64,000 nt of DNA from Salvelinus alpinus (taxonomy: Eukaryota > Chordata > Actinopteri > Salmoniformes > Salmonidae): positions 10,664,690 to 10,728,689 of the forward strand of contig NC_092092.1 in the NCBI RefSeq assembly GCF_045679555.1, given 5' to 3'. Position numbers and translations under genes: made by a program. The notes below the pieces were generated by a model. The model searched no databases. It worked only from the letters and a program-made list of their open reading frames with translations, and was not told the origin of the DNA. This document shows, piece by piece, positions 47,801 to 60,556 of this stretch. Each line of letters starts with the position of its first letter. Positions within the stretch are counted from its first letter, which is position 1.

Positions 47801-50800
47801 AAGATGAAAGTACAATTGCGAGGCATAAAGAGACCCTTGATATTGGTCTTACTGTACTTTTCCTTCAAGCCTTTTTCTCTGCTGCATGCCATTGGTTTGG
47901 AGTGGTGGCTTGTAAGATCCACTCTGTGCGAATGAGCTTCGCCTTCCCTGTCTGTTTTACCGGGCCCTCTGTTCTCATTATCGGCATGATCCTTTTCCTA
48001 ACGCAATCTCAATACCTAGCTGGGGCCAACACAACTTCTATCATTGACTTTTGCTCGAGCCTAGTTGACCTGAGCACCAAGAACACCAGCGCAGTCGTGA
48101 TGCTGGAGCTCACAAAGAGCATCTGCAGGACTTCTTTGAGTAGCCATTACTGGACCTGGCCTTTCTCCCTACTTGTGCTGGAGGGCATTTGCATGTGGCT
48201 CGGGCTCATCACATGCACCTACTACGTGTGGAACTTCAAGGTCCAGAGGATCGAACGCACAACTGAGCTGTTTGTACGACGCCTCTATGAATCTGCCTTC
48301 ATCGACCTGTCTCTGCTTCTGAACACCAAGATGAAGGTTGTGCAAACGAGGAACCAGGAGAGGCAAGATTTTGCTATTTAATTGATTAAAAGTCCACGTG
48401 GTTTAAGACTTCACATTGCAACAGTGTAAATAGACATTTGTTCAGTAATTGTTGAGTTTTGCCGACAGTGCACTATATAAGAAAGAGTCTTAGTGGTAGT
48501 GTGGTGAAATACACTTAATGACATTAACTCTGATCACTCTGCATTCAAACATGATTAGAAATGGTTCTCTATCCCCCCCTCCTTCCAAACATGTTCTCAT
48601 ACTTTCCCCATGTTTTTCATTCTACAGTAGTGTTGTTGACGACGTGGAGAATTGTGTCATTTACCTCTGTGCAACAATGTGGCATGAGACCTATGACGAG
48701 ATGTTGAAGATCCTCACGTCCATGTTCAGGTATTGTGCTTATCAATTTCGCTGGCTGTGTTTGATATTTAAATATTTCTAGCCCTGAAAAGTTATTTAAT
48801 ATAAATTCACAATGTTAGTGTGTGTGAATGAGTTTGTGTGTGTGAGTGTGTGCAGCAGAGACCTCTTGTATACAACACAAGACAATGACCCCGTACACAC
48901 CGCACTCAAGTTGTATAACTCATGTAGCCTTCAACACATTTGTCACTTGTTGTGATAGAGTTTTTCTGCACAAAAATAATTACACAAGCGTTGTGGAGAC
49001 ACCGTAAAATGGTTGTGTAAACATGTTTGTACAGACAAACTCTCCATTGTATTACAAAAATATCAGCTATGTCACAACCATTGTGTGAAATGCGTTCCAC
49101 ATCAGTTGTACAACCTTAGCGTGTACAGGACCAACAGACTTTGACAAAATACAGTGAATGATAAGGAGGTGATTATTATAATGTTTTGCATAAAAATAGG
49201 ATGTTCACTTAACATGTGTCTTGATGGTTTCAGGTTGGACCGGTACAGAGGTGACCCAAAAGAGGAACATAAAGATGTTTTTGACTTTGAATGCCACATA
49301 TTTGTAGATGACGCATTCATGATAGACAAGGAGACGGGCAAAAAGTTTATCAATGAATATGTGACCGATCTCATTCATGTGGTCATAGAGGTTTACAGGT
49401 AAGTGGACATTTTGTTTTTCTTTGCACTTTACTCCCTATAAACCCAGACCAAGTGTCAGTTAATGAGCACAAGCAAGCTCTACTTTAAGATGCATTCACT
49501 ATAAATGGGGGAATTCTATAAATCCAAAAGACTGCCAACTGTTTCATAATGAATCTTGAATGTTTGTGCATTTCAGGGTATTCACCAATAAGGAGCCCGA
49601 TGACGTGTCAATTATTGAGACTCCTTATGGTGGGCGATTAATGTTTGTGATGCCAGAAGGAAACATGCTGTATTTCCATTTGAAAGACAAACAGCTAATC
49701 AGAAACAAGAAGAGATGGTCACAGGTGAGTAGGATGATTTTCAATATTACTGTATTCCATGATTTCACCACTGTTAACCTACATTCTTTAAACATACTTG
49801 AATTACTTTTCTTGAAGAACATGAATATATTGTAATTGCTTTTTGGGGTTTTAGTATGGACACACTTTAAAATTAAAGAGTTATAAGTTTGCATCTGACA
49901 TGTCTTTCAGATCATGTACCTCTACTATCTGCTTGGATGGAAAGGATACATTGTCAAGAATCCTCAAAAGATAACGGTATGTAATATATTTAATCCCCGC
50001 AATACAGCTGATCTGTAAATATAAAAAAATCAGTAGCGAGCCATGGTTCCATGGTTTCCCTAAATGAATGTGTATGATTTTCTTTGTATCTGTCTTCTAC
50101 AGAGACAGAATAATCCTTGCCGTGCCAGTCTCATATCACTGGATGGGGAGAGTTTCCTGTTGCCACAGCATGACAATGACAGTAAGAGAAAACACATCTC
50201 TGATGACAATACCTACATCATGGCCCTGGATGGAGACACAGACTTCCACCCCTCAGCTCTGATATTACTGGTGGACCGACTTCGGAAGTACTGCAATGTG
50301 GGTGCTGCATGCGGACGAATCCACCCTACAGGAATGGGTGAGTAGAGCTGATGTTGATACACCCTTTACCGAAGAGTTAGGGGATCCACTCAGACATGGC
50401 TATGTCCAGCATACTGTATATTTCAAGTGCATCTATCCGTATTGCAGAAGCGTTGCGAAGGATCCGCGTTATAGCTCGCGTGAAATGTAAAGGCAGTGTT
50501 CCCGCGTTCGAGGAGACTGCATCCACGGTATACGCTGCATATGTCGGCTCAATCGGAAATTAAGTTGACATTTTATCGCGGATCTTCTGCGATACTTCCA
50601 CGATACGGAGCCCCTAATCCAATTCCAACCATAACCACTGAGAGACAATATATCAACATGTCTCGCTACACTATAACTGAACTGACATGCATTGATTTCT
50701 ATTTTAGGTCCAATGGTGTGGTATCAGAAATTTGAGTATGCTGTTGGTCACTGGCTCCAGAAAACAGCTGAGCACGTGTTTGGTTCAGTCCTCTGCAGTC

Positions 50801-53800
50801 CTGGATGCTTCAGCTTGTTCAGGGGATCAGCTCTGATGGATGACAACGTGCTCAAGAGATACACCACCACTGCAACTAGAGCCTCTGAGTATGTTCAATA
50901 TGATCAAGGTGACTACTTCCTTATTCTCCCATCAACAGCACTTGGTTGTCAGTATAGGCTACTGGAGTATTAGACTATACCACAGGAGGCTCATAGACGT
51001 TTTATCACAGTTTCTTAAGCTATTTATGTTGGCTTCAATCGACCAAGGGTAACATAAACTCAGCAAAAAAAAGAAACGTCCCTTTTTCAGGACCCTGTCT
51101 TTCAAAGATAATACGTAAAAATCCAAATAACTTCACAGATCTTCATTGTAAAGGGTTTAAACACTGTTTCCCATGCTTGTTCAATGAACCATAAACAATT
51201 AATGAACATACACCTGTGGAACGGTCGTTAAGACACTAACAGCTTACAGACGGTAGGTAATTAAGGTCACAGTTATGAAAAGGACACTAAAGAGGCCTTT
51301 CTACTGACTCTGAAAAACACCAAAAGAAAGATGCCCAGGGTCCCTGCTCATCTGTGTGAACGTGCCTTAGGCATGCTGCAAGGAGGCATGAGGACTGCAG
51401 ATGTGGCCAAGGCAATAAATTGCAATGTCCGTACTGTGAGACGCCTAAGACCGCTACAGGGAGACAGGACGGACAGCTGATCGTCCTCGTAGTGGCAGAC
51501 CACGTGCAACAACATCTGCACAGGATCGGTACATCCGAACATCACACCTGCGGGACAGGTACAGGATGGCAACAATAACTGTCTGAGTTACACCAGGAAT
51601 GCACAATCTCTCCATCAGTGCTCAGACTGTCAGCCATAGGCTGAGAGAGGCTGGACTGAGGGCTTGTAGGCCTGTTGTAAGGCAGGTCCTCACCAGACAT
51701 CACCAGCAACAATGTCACCTATGGACACAAACCCACCGTCGCTGGACCAGACAGGACTGGCAAAAAGTGCTCTTCACTGATGAGTCGCAATTTTGTCTCA
51801 CCAGGGGTGATGGTTGGATTCGCATTTATCGTCGAAGGAATGAGCGTTACACCGAGGCCCGTACTCTGGAGCGGGATCGATTTGGAGGTGGAGGGTCCGT
51901 CATGGTCTGGGGCGGTGTGTCACAGCATCATCGAACTGAGCTTGTTGTCATTGCAGGCAATCTCAATGCTGTGCTTTACAGGGAATACATCCTACTCCCT
52001 CATGTGGTACCCTTCCTGCAGGCTCATCCTGACATGACCCTCCAGCATGACAATGCCACCAACAATACTGCTCGTTCTATGCGTGATTTCCTGCAAGACA
52101 GGAATGTCAGTGTTCTGCCATGGCCAGCGAAGAGCCCGGATCTCAATACATTGAGCACGTTTGGGACCTGTTGGATCGGAGGGTGAGGGCTAGGGCCATT
52201 CCCCCCAGAAATGTCCGGGAACTTGCAGGTGCCTTGGTGGAAGGGTGGGGTAACATCTCACAGCAAGAACTGGCAAATCTGGTGCAGTCAATGAGGAGGA
52301 GATGCACTGCAGTCCTTAATGCAGCTGGTGGCCACACCAGATACTGAATGTTACTTTTGATTTTCCCTTTGTTCAAGAACACATTATTCCATTTCTGTTA
52401 GTCACATGTCTGTGGAACTTGTTCAGTTTATGTCTCAGTTGTTGAAACTTGTTATGTTCATACAAATATGTACACATGTTAAGTTTGCTGAAACTAAACG
52501 CAGTTGACAGTGAGAGGACGTTTTGTTTTTTTGCTGAGTTTACATATTTACTGGCTCATTAAGTGTTCCCTAGAGATAATCACTAAGTGTGCAGCTGTCC
52601 TAGGACCTGATAAGTATATTCATTTCCTTGAATCTTCCCTTTTCCCGCTGGCCAGGTGAGGACCGCTGGCTGTGCACCCTGCTCCTCCAGCAGGGCTGGA
52701 GAGTGGAGTACAACGCTGCGTCCGACGCCTACACCAACTCCCCTCAGGAGTTCAAAGAGTTTTACAACCAGAGGCGGCGCTGGGGGCCGTCTACTCTGGC
52801 CAACACCCTGGACCTCCTGCACAGTGGCAATGAGACGGTCAAGAGGAACTCTTCCATCTCCAGACTGTACATCTTCTACCAGATATTTACTGTCAGCTCC
52901 TCCATTCTCGGCCCTGCCTCTGTGTCTCTGATGATAGCAGGTACCTGTTCTGTTCATTCTTGTTCATTGTACACACTCTTTTATGTCTATATGTTGTTAA
53001 CCAATATTCATTATACGACCTAGAGTAACTAGAACTGAAGTGCCACATTTTCCCTTAAGTCAAGTTATATATTTTATTTTTATTAAGGTGTATATCAGCT
53101 TTAATATTGCAGATTGATTGTTGTTTCTATCAATGTAATTGTCTGTATCATTTCCAATCCCCCATATATATTTTTTTGTACATACTGTATATTTGTTCCC
53201 CGGGCGCCGAAGACGTGGATGTCGATTATGACAGCACCTCTCTGATTCAGAGGGGTTGGGTTAAATGCGGAAGGCACATTTCAGTTGAATGCATTCAGTT
53301 GTATAACTGACTAGTTATCCCCCTTTCCCTAAAATATACAGTGTATATTTTCCTTTATTATTTTCCCCTAACCCAACCACCCCTCCCTAATTGGAGTAAA
53401 CTAATGGACTAAAATACTTAGGCTTCTACTTCCAGCTTATTCATACTATAAACATTTCACAGACACAGTATATTTTACATTAGCTTTATTTTGTTTGTTT
53501 TTAGTCCCACCCTTCAGCTTCCCTCAACCCCTCCCATCTATCTCTGAAGACCATCCAGTTTTTCTAGCTGCCATATATTTTTCCACTGTGCTGTGATGTT
53601 TCACAAAAGTTCTGAACCTTTCTATTTTCATAGTTTCTACAGATTGTAAATGAAAAATAAATGTTTTTGCTAAGAGTATTATTGATTGAGTGATATACAA
53701 CATTCTATTGTCACGTTAAGTATTTTGAATTGTCAGTAAGTTCAAAAGCTCAAAGTCAGGCTGAGAGCCAGCTGGGTGAACGAGATTACATATGACTACA

Positions 53801-56800
53801 CATTTTAGGGCACAGGGCTAAAGGACAAACAGTATAAAGTATGCCTACCCATCAGTTATGACTTTTGCTTTGGTTCAATAAAACCATAAAAGTCATGAGG
53901 TGAAGATGAGGTCAAATTGTATTTTTTTAATGTGCTATGATATACAGATCTCCATCCCAGGAAGTATTCACTCTTTTTTCTGTCTTCCTCTTTAGGTGCT
54001 TTTCAGTTTGTGTTCAAAATTGAAGGAACCAATTCCATCATCATATCAGTCATCCCACCTATTTTCTACATGTTAATTTGTTTTTTGGCAAAACCAAACA
54101 CCCAGATCACCATTGCAGCCATTATGAGCGTGTTGTACGCCTTTCTGATGTTAGCATCATTCTTCGCCATCATCGGTAAGCTTTGGCAATGACTCTTCAC
54201 ATGATCATTCACTCAACACACAAAACCAAGTTGTTTATGCAAAGATAAAGGTTACCTATAATCTTTTAAAGGGTGGCGGCTGGTGTTAAATGAGTCAGAC
54301 TGTTACGATACACATTTCATTTCATGCGTTCCCCAGGTGACATGGCTACGCAGGGCACATTCATCACCCCAACTGGCCTCTTCCTGGTTTCCATGGCTGC
54401 CATGTACCTGGTGACAGCCATCCTTCACCCCCAGGAGTTCAGCATGATCATCTATGGTCTGATGTACTTCATCTGTATCCCCAGTGGCTATCTCTTGCTC
54501 ACAATCTACTCCTTGGTGAACATGCACATTGTCACATGGGGCACTCGAGAGACAAACAAGGAAAAAGAACAGAAGAAGAACCAGAATGTTCTCTGTGATC
54601 GAAACTGCAAACTTTGCTGTTGGGATATGAAACTACAAGTCACCCAAGAGACGGATAACTTGATGCTCCAGCAACTCCAGCAGGCAGTCAATCCAAACAT
54701 ACAAGTCACCCAGCAGGTGGTGCATGAACAGAAGCCCAACACCAAGGAAGAGAAAAACAATGCCCCAAATGAAGAAAACAATGAGGAAATAAGTCCAGAG
54801 CTTTTAGACCGCAAAAGAGCCAATAAAGACTTAGAATATGATACAAGGCATGTACAAAACATTTCACAAAGGCCCAAAGGACCTCGCTCATATACTGTCT
54901 AAAACAAACGTCTATCAAATGGAGGGCCTGTTGTTACCTGTTGTAACTTTTCATCCTCTTGTTCACAGCAGTGTTGACAGGTTTGACAGCATTCCTAAAA
55001 AGGAGAGCGCCTATTCCAGCATCGAAGATGACAACGATGATAACCATGACGATGATGATGATAATATGCTTTATGACGGTTCGCTTTATAGTGGCTTCAC
55101 GGAGGAAGAAAGAGAATTTGTACCTCAAAGTGGTAGGTGGTTCAGTACATGAAAGAGTATAGCTGTAACCTACAACATACTGACTTTTTGTATGTAACTA
55201 CAAGTTGAATTATAAATCAACAGCACCTCTACACAATTTGCTTTCAATAGATTGGGTTCAGCCTGTCAAGGAAGAGTTCCTGAAGAAATTGACCTACGCC
55301 AACTTGAAAAGGAACCTTCAGGAGCAGATCCGTTACACCCTGAGAAACAAGAACCAGGAGGATGTGTGTGAGGAGCTGGTAATGATGCTGACGGACACGG
55401 TGAACGGAGAGCTGAAGGACAAGGTGGGCCCAGAGGACGTGCTGAGCGACAGCCAGCTAGAAGAGCTGCAGTACGCCCTTAACGAGGCCGCCAGGAGGAT
55501 CCTGAAAACCAACCGAATGGAGAGGCTTGAGAGGAGGGTAAAAAGAGCCATAGAGAAAACCCTCATTGCCCCACAGGTGGAGAAACTCACTGAGGTAATG
55601 TTTGAGTGAAAACACACCCGTTCATATTGTATTTAATGTTATATTGTATTGCCTGGTGTCTTACTGGTAGCAGCTCCGGACGTTGTTTTCTCTACATCTG
55701 TGACCTGGGATGGACTTCAGCAATAAGTTGACTGAGTACTCTGGAACCAGACCCTTTGAGTGATAATCTGAAGAACAGATAGTGTTGGGCAACAATGTGT
55801 TCCAATAAAATGAGCAAATATACATACCATGTTTCCCTATGCATTTTGGCAGGATGAACACGACTTTTGGAAGAAACTACTTGAGAGATACCTCGCACCT
55901 ATTGTTGATGATAAAGCTCATAAAGAGGAGGTGACAAGGGAACTGAAGTCACTACGAAACAAGGTGGGCTTTTCTTGTTTTATACTATTTATTCACTATG
56001 TTCTACTAAACACACATGGCTCGTAGAATGATCATATTTTGTTTTTGTTGTTTTACAGGCAGTGTTTCTGTATTTCATCGTCAACGTTTTGTGGATTGTG
56101 GCCACTTTCTTTTTACAAGCCATTGGAAATGATGTGATTAGTATCAAGATTCAGAAAATCTGGCCAAATGGCACATCATCAGGAGAATACCTGAAGGTGG
56201 AGCCTCTCAGTCTGATGTTCCTCTTGTCATTCGCTGTGCTTCTAGTGGTGCAGTTCCTGGCTATGCTTTACCACAGGTGGGCAAACATTTCTCATTTCTC
56301 AAACACAAAATGATATATCTACATAACACCACCATTGCAAACATGCATAAGAGGACAGAAATGTCAAAATAAAAGGCAGAAAGACAAATAGAATAAGATT
56401 ACAATCTCATGCTGTGCGCCTTATGACAGTTTAACACATTTTTTTTCTCTCAATGCAAGCAAGTGATTAGTTTCAGTTATCTTATGATGAGTCTTGATGA
56501 AATCAAACTAAAAGTACACTGTGTTGTTTCTCTTTTCAGAGTTTATACTCTTATCCACGTGGTGTCGTACAGAAGCACAGAAAAAGACTACATTCCCAGA
56601 GACGAGGTGAGTGATCTCTGCTAATCCAAACAACAAGGAGGATAAAGTACATCTAGTCGCCATCTACCTGATTGTAGATTATTAATAATTTGAGTAATTA
56701 TGGTGCAGATATACTGAATATCTAACAGGTTAATAAATGATTTACTAGTCGTTGTGTGAAAAACAACTATTATGAAGACCTAAAATGCTTCTTGTTGATC

Positions 56801-56900
56801 ATTGTATTTCTCTCCGTTGCTTGTGCAGGAGGGCGAGGAGGGGGTGATTATTGAGAACCAGATAGCCAACGGCCTTGTGATCACCAGTGATGACTTGTGA
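44839..56900 (+). CDS. chs1: Chitin synthase (animal type), first exon not seen
   Basis: Eighteen coding exons: 44839-44974, 46528-46713, 47281-48362, 48628-48729, 49234-49398, 49577-49724, 49911-49976, 50103-50337, 50708-50908, 52656-52940, 53996-54175, 54337-54847, 54969-55132, 55251-55594, 55853-55963, 56059-56276, 56540-56606, 56829-56900. That gives 1,423 residues without the N-terminal exon. Multiple membrane segments (1-450) precede the GT2 core: CATMWHE, FVDDAF, NKKRWSQIMYLYYLLG, ALDGDTDF (about 669-676), GRIHP, EDRW (775-778), QRRRW (812-816) and WGTRE (996-1000). C-terminal membrane segments follow. It polymerises GlcNAc from UDP-GlcNAc and extrudes chitin across the plasma membrane. 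Chitin synthase genes are known in fishes and amphibians. Exons ending 48362 and 54847 require GC donors. Near 1110-1130 is an Asp-rich run. No stop interrupts any exon, so the gene looks functional. Confidence 0.93.
45205..45653 (-). mobile_element. Long tRNA-derived SINE in chitin synthase intron
   Basis: On the minus strand it starts gggcctcctgagtggcacag, has a tRNA-like B box (ggttcgagtccaggc), and continues for about 450 bases. The body includes ggcgcacaatttgcccag and cttcggaggacgcatgacct. It resembles the AvaIII/SlmII type of salmonid SINE, though the name is uncertain. A second, shorter copy is at 58408-58763. Open frames across it are not genes. Confidence 0.8.
46020..46262 (+). mobile_element. 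3' end of an L2-like LINE (RSg-1-like)
   Basis: Near-identical to the 3' UTR of the LINE at 269-480 in reverse: 'ggcacagccagaagaggact', 'ttcctagccaccgtgcttct', 'tttggggttttaggctgggt', ending ataaaataaaattga. Strongly 5'-truncated. Lies in the first visible chitin synthase intron. Confidence 0.85.
46790..47243. repeat. hAT-type MITE just upstream of chitin synthase exon 47281
   Basis: Ends cagtgttggggaa and ttccccaacactg, 454 bases. Flanked by cttgctgt and catgctgt, an 8-base target duplication with one mismatch. No coding content. Its right end lies only 37 bases before the exon, so the acceptor and pyrimidine tract are host sequence but much of the upstream intron border is MITE-derived. 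The same family is split by the LINE at the window start. Confidence 0.9.
51055..52543 (+). mobile_element. Tc1-like transposon in chitin synthase intron
   Basis: Ends 'aaactcagcaaaaaaaagaa' and 'tttttttgctgagttta' are inverted copies, with the conserved gaaacgtcc and ggacgttttg next to them. It sits in the 50909-52655 intron in sense orientation and carries a recognisable transposase. Confidence 0.95.
51331..52347 (+). pseudogene. Tc1-like DD34E transposase
   Basis: Starts MPRVPAHLCERALGMLQGGM with a helix-turn-helix (TADVAKAINCNVRTVRRL). The catalytic part shows LFTDESQFCLTRGDGW (first Asp), MTLQHDNATNNTARSM (second Asp) and, in another frame, EHVWDLLDRRVRARAIPP (Glu). It ends NAAGGHTRY. 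Frame changes lie near 51470-51600 and near 52140, so the copy is broken but only mildly diverged. Confidence 0.9.
53195..53330 (+). repeat. Dispersed salmonid repeat fragment in an intron
   Basis: The phrase gggcgccgaagacgtggatg, then attcagaggggttgggttaa and ttcagttgtataactgacta, is a recurrent salmonid repeat tail. It lies in the chitin synthase intron 52941-53995. Nothing else was recognised there. Confidence 0.55.
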
Positions 56901-57456
56901 AACTGGATTTTTTGCGGGCGTGTTGTTACTGAGTGTTCCATGAAACAAAATAGTGGCTTTGTGAAGTGTTTTGCACCTTTGTTTGAACATAATTCAGATA
57001 TACATAGCAGTAATGATACTTATGATACTGCAGCAGTGAAATATGAAATGTTACTACTAGCATTAACATAGTTATCCAATGCCTGAGTTTTCTATAAAAA
57101 AAAAACTGTTTCAATATTGAGCCATAATAAGATGTAGAATGAAAATATTGTAATTCAGCCTGATTGGATGTACTTACTGGGAAACAGACGATATTATGAT
57201 CAGTTAATACATAACAAAATCATTAAACATATCCAGAGAAATATACATACACAGATGCATACTTCTACGACTACATGAGCCTCCATTTTTCAAGGGGAAA
57301 TGACCTTTCTAAATGTATGGCTCTGAACCTATCCAACTGAAGAAAACGGTCTTGCAATCTTTCACAGACGGACAATGTAACACATATTGTGAACATGAAG
57401 TAAATGTACTAGTATTTATACTGCAATATTTATGATATGACTGCCTATGTTGAACT

Positions 57457-57465
57457 CAAATAAAA
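57457..57465 (+). promoter_or_regulatory. Chitin synthase polyadenylation signal
   Basis: AAATAAAAT about 560 bases after the stop at 56900 is the most plausible signal before the hAT-like element starts at 57527. Confidence 0.5.
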
Positions 57466-57526
57466 TTTACATTTCTAATATTATTATTACCAGTCAAAAC
57501 ATTAAATGACAAATGCATGTGGTGAT

Positions 57527-60500
57527 TAGGGCTGTTACAGTGACTGTATTACTGCCACAGCGACGGTCGCGAGTCATGATGGTAGTCAAATTCCACATGA
57601 CCGTTTAGTCACGGTAACTAGGCTTCTCCAAGCTCTGATGCTGCTGCTGGTCATTAGTAGCCTACGAAACTTGCTAACTGCCTGGTACTCAGCACTCTAT
57701 TATTGTACCTCTTATCACTCTGACATCAATGCAAATGTAATCGAAAATCTAATCAAACACTTCATGAGAGCCCATGAGCTCATGTTGAGCAACATTTCTA
57801 TAGGCTATGCAATTGTGTGAGAAAACAGAGTGATGGCCTCTACTAAAAAGAGGAGGATCAAATCAGCTTTCTATAGGCTAGGCACATTGCTTCTCTTTAA
57901 AACAGGAGTATAGCATACCTTGCTGGCATGAAAATGAACCACGGGAAAAGCGTCCTCCATCCACTGCCCGTTTCGAGACAGGTGCATGATAATGGTCCAT
58001 TCTAAATCAAGAAAATTTCACACATTTTATTTAGTATATGTAAAGACAAGATTAAATCAAGAATAGTGTGATGATTGAAATATTAGCCTATCATTTGTGA
58101 ATGATGCCCAGCTTATTTGGCCACTTTAGTTGTGATACAAACCTTATCAAAACATATAGGCCTATGGGCTAGGCTACATGAGGTGTGCGACTATGATTAG
58201 AAAAAGTTGCAAAAAAAAGTATGCGCTGTTTGCCTTAATTAAGGATCCTCCCCTTTTTTTAAATTTCCGCCTAAAATTACATACCCAAATCTAACTGCCT
58301 GTAGCGCAGGACCTTAAGCAAAGATATGCATATTCTTGATACCATTTGAAAGGAAACACTTTGAACTTTGTGGAAATGTGACATTAATGTAGGAGAATTT
58401 AAAATCCATGCGTCCTCCGAAGCACAACCCAACCAAGCCGCACTGTTTCTTAACACAGCGCGCCTCCAACCCGGAAGCCAGCCGCACCAATGTGTCGGAG
58501 GAAACACCGTGCACCCGCCCCCCTCGGTTAGCGCGCACTGCGCCCGGCCCGCCACAGGAGTCGCTGGAGCGCGATGAGACAAGGATATCCCTACCGGCCA
58601 AACCCTCCCTAACCCGGACGACGCTAAGCCAATTGTGCGTCGCCCCACGGACCTCCCGGTCGCGGCCGGCTGCGACAGAGCCTGGGCGCGAACCCAGACT
58701 CTGGTGGCGCAGCATAGCACTGCGATGCAGTGCTCTAGACCACTGCGCCACCCGGGAGGCCCTTACTTTCACACATCTAAATGGCCTGGCGAGGTGGGTG
58801 TGGAGCCAGACGCAGCAGTGGGGTCAAACTGTAAACCCCAGTTCCTACATTTGAACATAAACATTTATTTTATCAAGCAAAACTATGCTACATTTTATCT
58901 CAGTGACCCTCAGGATGACAAACCAGAGCAAGATTGCTGAATGTAAGTACATTATTTACCGTCAGAGGTGAATGTATCAAACCAGTTGCCGTGATAAAAG
59001 TTTTTTGTTGTTGTGCACTCTCAAAAAAAAGTAGCAAGGTATTTTTTCACTGTAATAGCTACTGTTAATTGGACACTGCAGTTAGATTAACAATAATTTA
59101 AGCTTTCTGCCCTTATACGGCATGTCTATGTCCCGGAAGTTGGCTGTTGTATACAACGTCGTTCTAGTCACATTAGCGCACGTTAGCAACAATCGTCCCG
59201 GTTTAGGGACACCCATCCCGTAGAGGAATAACTACTTAAAATTAAGCACATTAATCCGCTTTACGCCTAATTGGCATACACACACAGCGCGTGAGTTTCA
59301 AGTTTGGGGAAGATCATTTTAACCATAAAAAGGCACTTTTATTTAAAAAAAAATAACATGCATAATCAAATGGTGTTTTCCTGCTAATGGAACATTTGTG
59401 TATATAGCCTACTGGGTGCGCATTGCTGCGCTTATAATGTGAAAAAATAGCCTAACAGTTTATCAACATTATAAGCTAACCGTTCTGATCTGTTGCGTCA
59501 TTCTCATTGCTTAAAACAGGTTTTTTGATGCTGGTGGTTGTATTAATTTGGGATATATCGCATCCCACAACTGTTCCGGACTATGTTTGGAATATTTATT
59601 TCTCGCACAGAATAGAATTGGTTAACTTTAGTACTACTAGATTGACATAGGCTAGTGCTTTTACTGTTCGTTAGGCCTACTTATCTTGTTGGCTGACAAA
59701 GTAAATGTGGAAAGTTCTTCCAATAGCTTCAATATGCGCCTCGGAATTGGATAAGTACACTCGCAGTTGCGTCCCAGATGTGTCGGTCTTCACTTGTAGC
59801 CAGTGAGAAAGACCTGATCACGTGACAGAGGGCCATGTGAGTGAGAGAGGTGCTTCTGCATGCAGTGGGGAGAAGGGAATTATAATTATTATATTCAGCC
59901 CAAGGGCACAATGGCCACTGTCCGCAAAAGGCATTGATTTTTTTTAGGGAAATTATGGCCACACAAAAGGGATGCAGCCAGGAAATTCTAGGCATTATCA
60001 AGTGCTTGTCAAACTGTGAATGAGAGACTGATGAAGTGTGTACAGTGTGCACAAAAAAACTAAGCAGAGCTCATGCCTTTCATGCAACTTTTTTCAAATC
60101 ATCATTTGAGTCGCTTGGAGAAAATTGTTTGGAGAAAATATCCTTTCTATTTTATTCAGCTATGTTCAATTGTATTCTTCATACTATAAAATTAAGCCAT
60201 GGAATTGTAAGCAAATCTTGTCTGCTAAATGAACTAGTGTAGCGCCTGAGCCATATGGCGAAAGCCAGATCAGGGCCTAACATAAGGACAACGCAGAGGA
60301 TGCTGTTCTGTTCTTCTGAAATAAACATTTTCTTCACATCATGTTTCTTTAGACCTGTCTAAAATAAATAATGGATTTATTAGACTTTTTAAAATGTAGA
60401 TGTCCCAAAGGTCTGCATCAGTGGCTTGTAGGCTGTGCGTGGAAGCCAGGAGATGCTAAATATGTTTATGTTAATTAAAGGTAAATTACCATGAGACCAG

Positions 60501-60556
60501 CAGATAATTGCTTGACAATCACCGGCTGACAAAATTTCATGATCGCCGTAGCCCTA
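57527..60556. mobile_element. hAT-like element, 3.0 kb, non-coding
   Basis: Begins TAGGGCTGTTACAG and ends CGTAGCCCTA. Both sides carry the perfect 8-base duplication GTGGTGAT (57519-57526 and 60557-60564). No transposase frame is visible, so this is a non-autonomous or badly decayed hAT. A SINE lies inside at 58408-58763. Confidence 0.8.
58408..58763 (-). mobile_element. tRNA-derived SINE inside the hAT-like element
   Basis: On the minus strand it starts gggcctcccgggtggcgcag and has a B-box region near 'gcgcgaacccagactctggt' on the plus strand. It shares the body of the SINE at 45205-45653 but is truncated at the 3' end. The 152-, 148- and 147-codon frames across it are spurious. Confidence 0.8.

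Noticed and set aside
47266-48381. 371-codon open frame taken as a complete gene
   Set aside because: It is one internal chitin synthase exon. The frame runs a few codons into the intron after the GC donor and its apparent start lies in the acceptor region.
44839-56900. Chitin synthase as fungal or arthropod contamination
   Set aside because: The exons are interleaved with salmonid SINE, LINE, hAT and Tc1 copies and flanked by vertebrate genes (MS4A, mpc1).
58277-58854. Overlapping frames of about 150 codons on both strands
   Set aside because: They lie across a GC-rich tRNA-derived SINE and have no domain.
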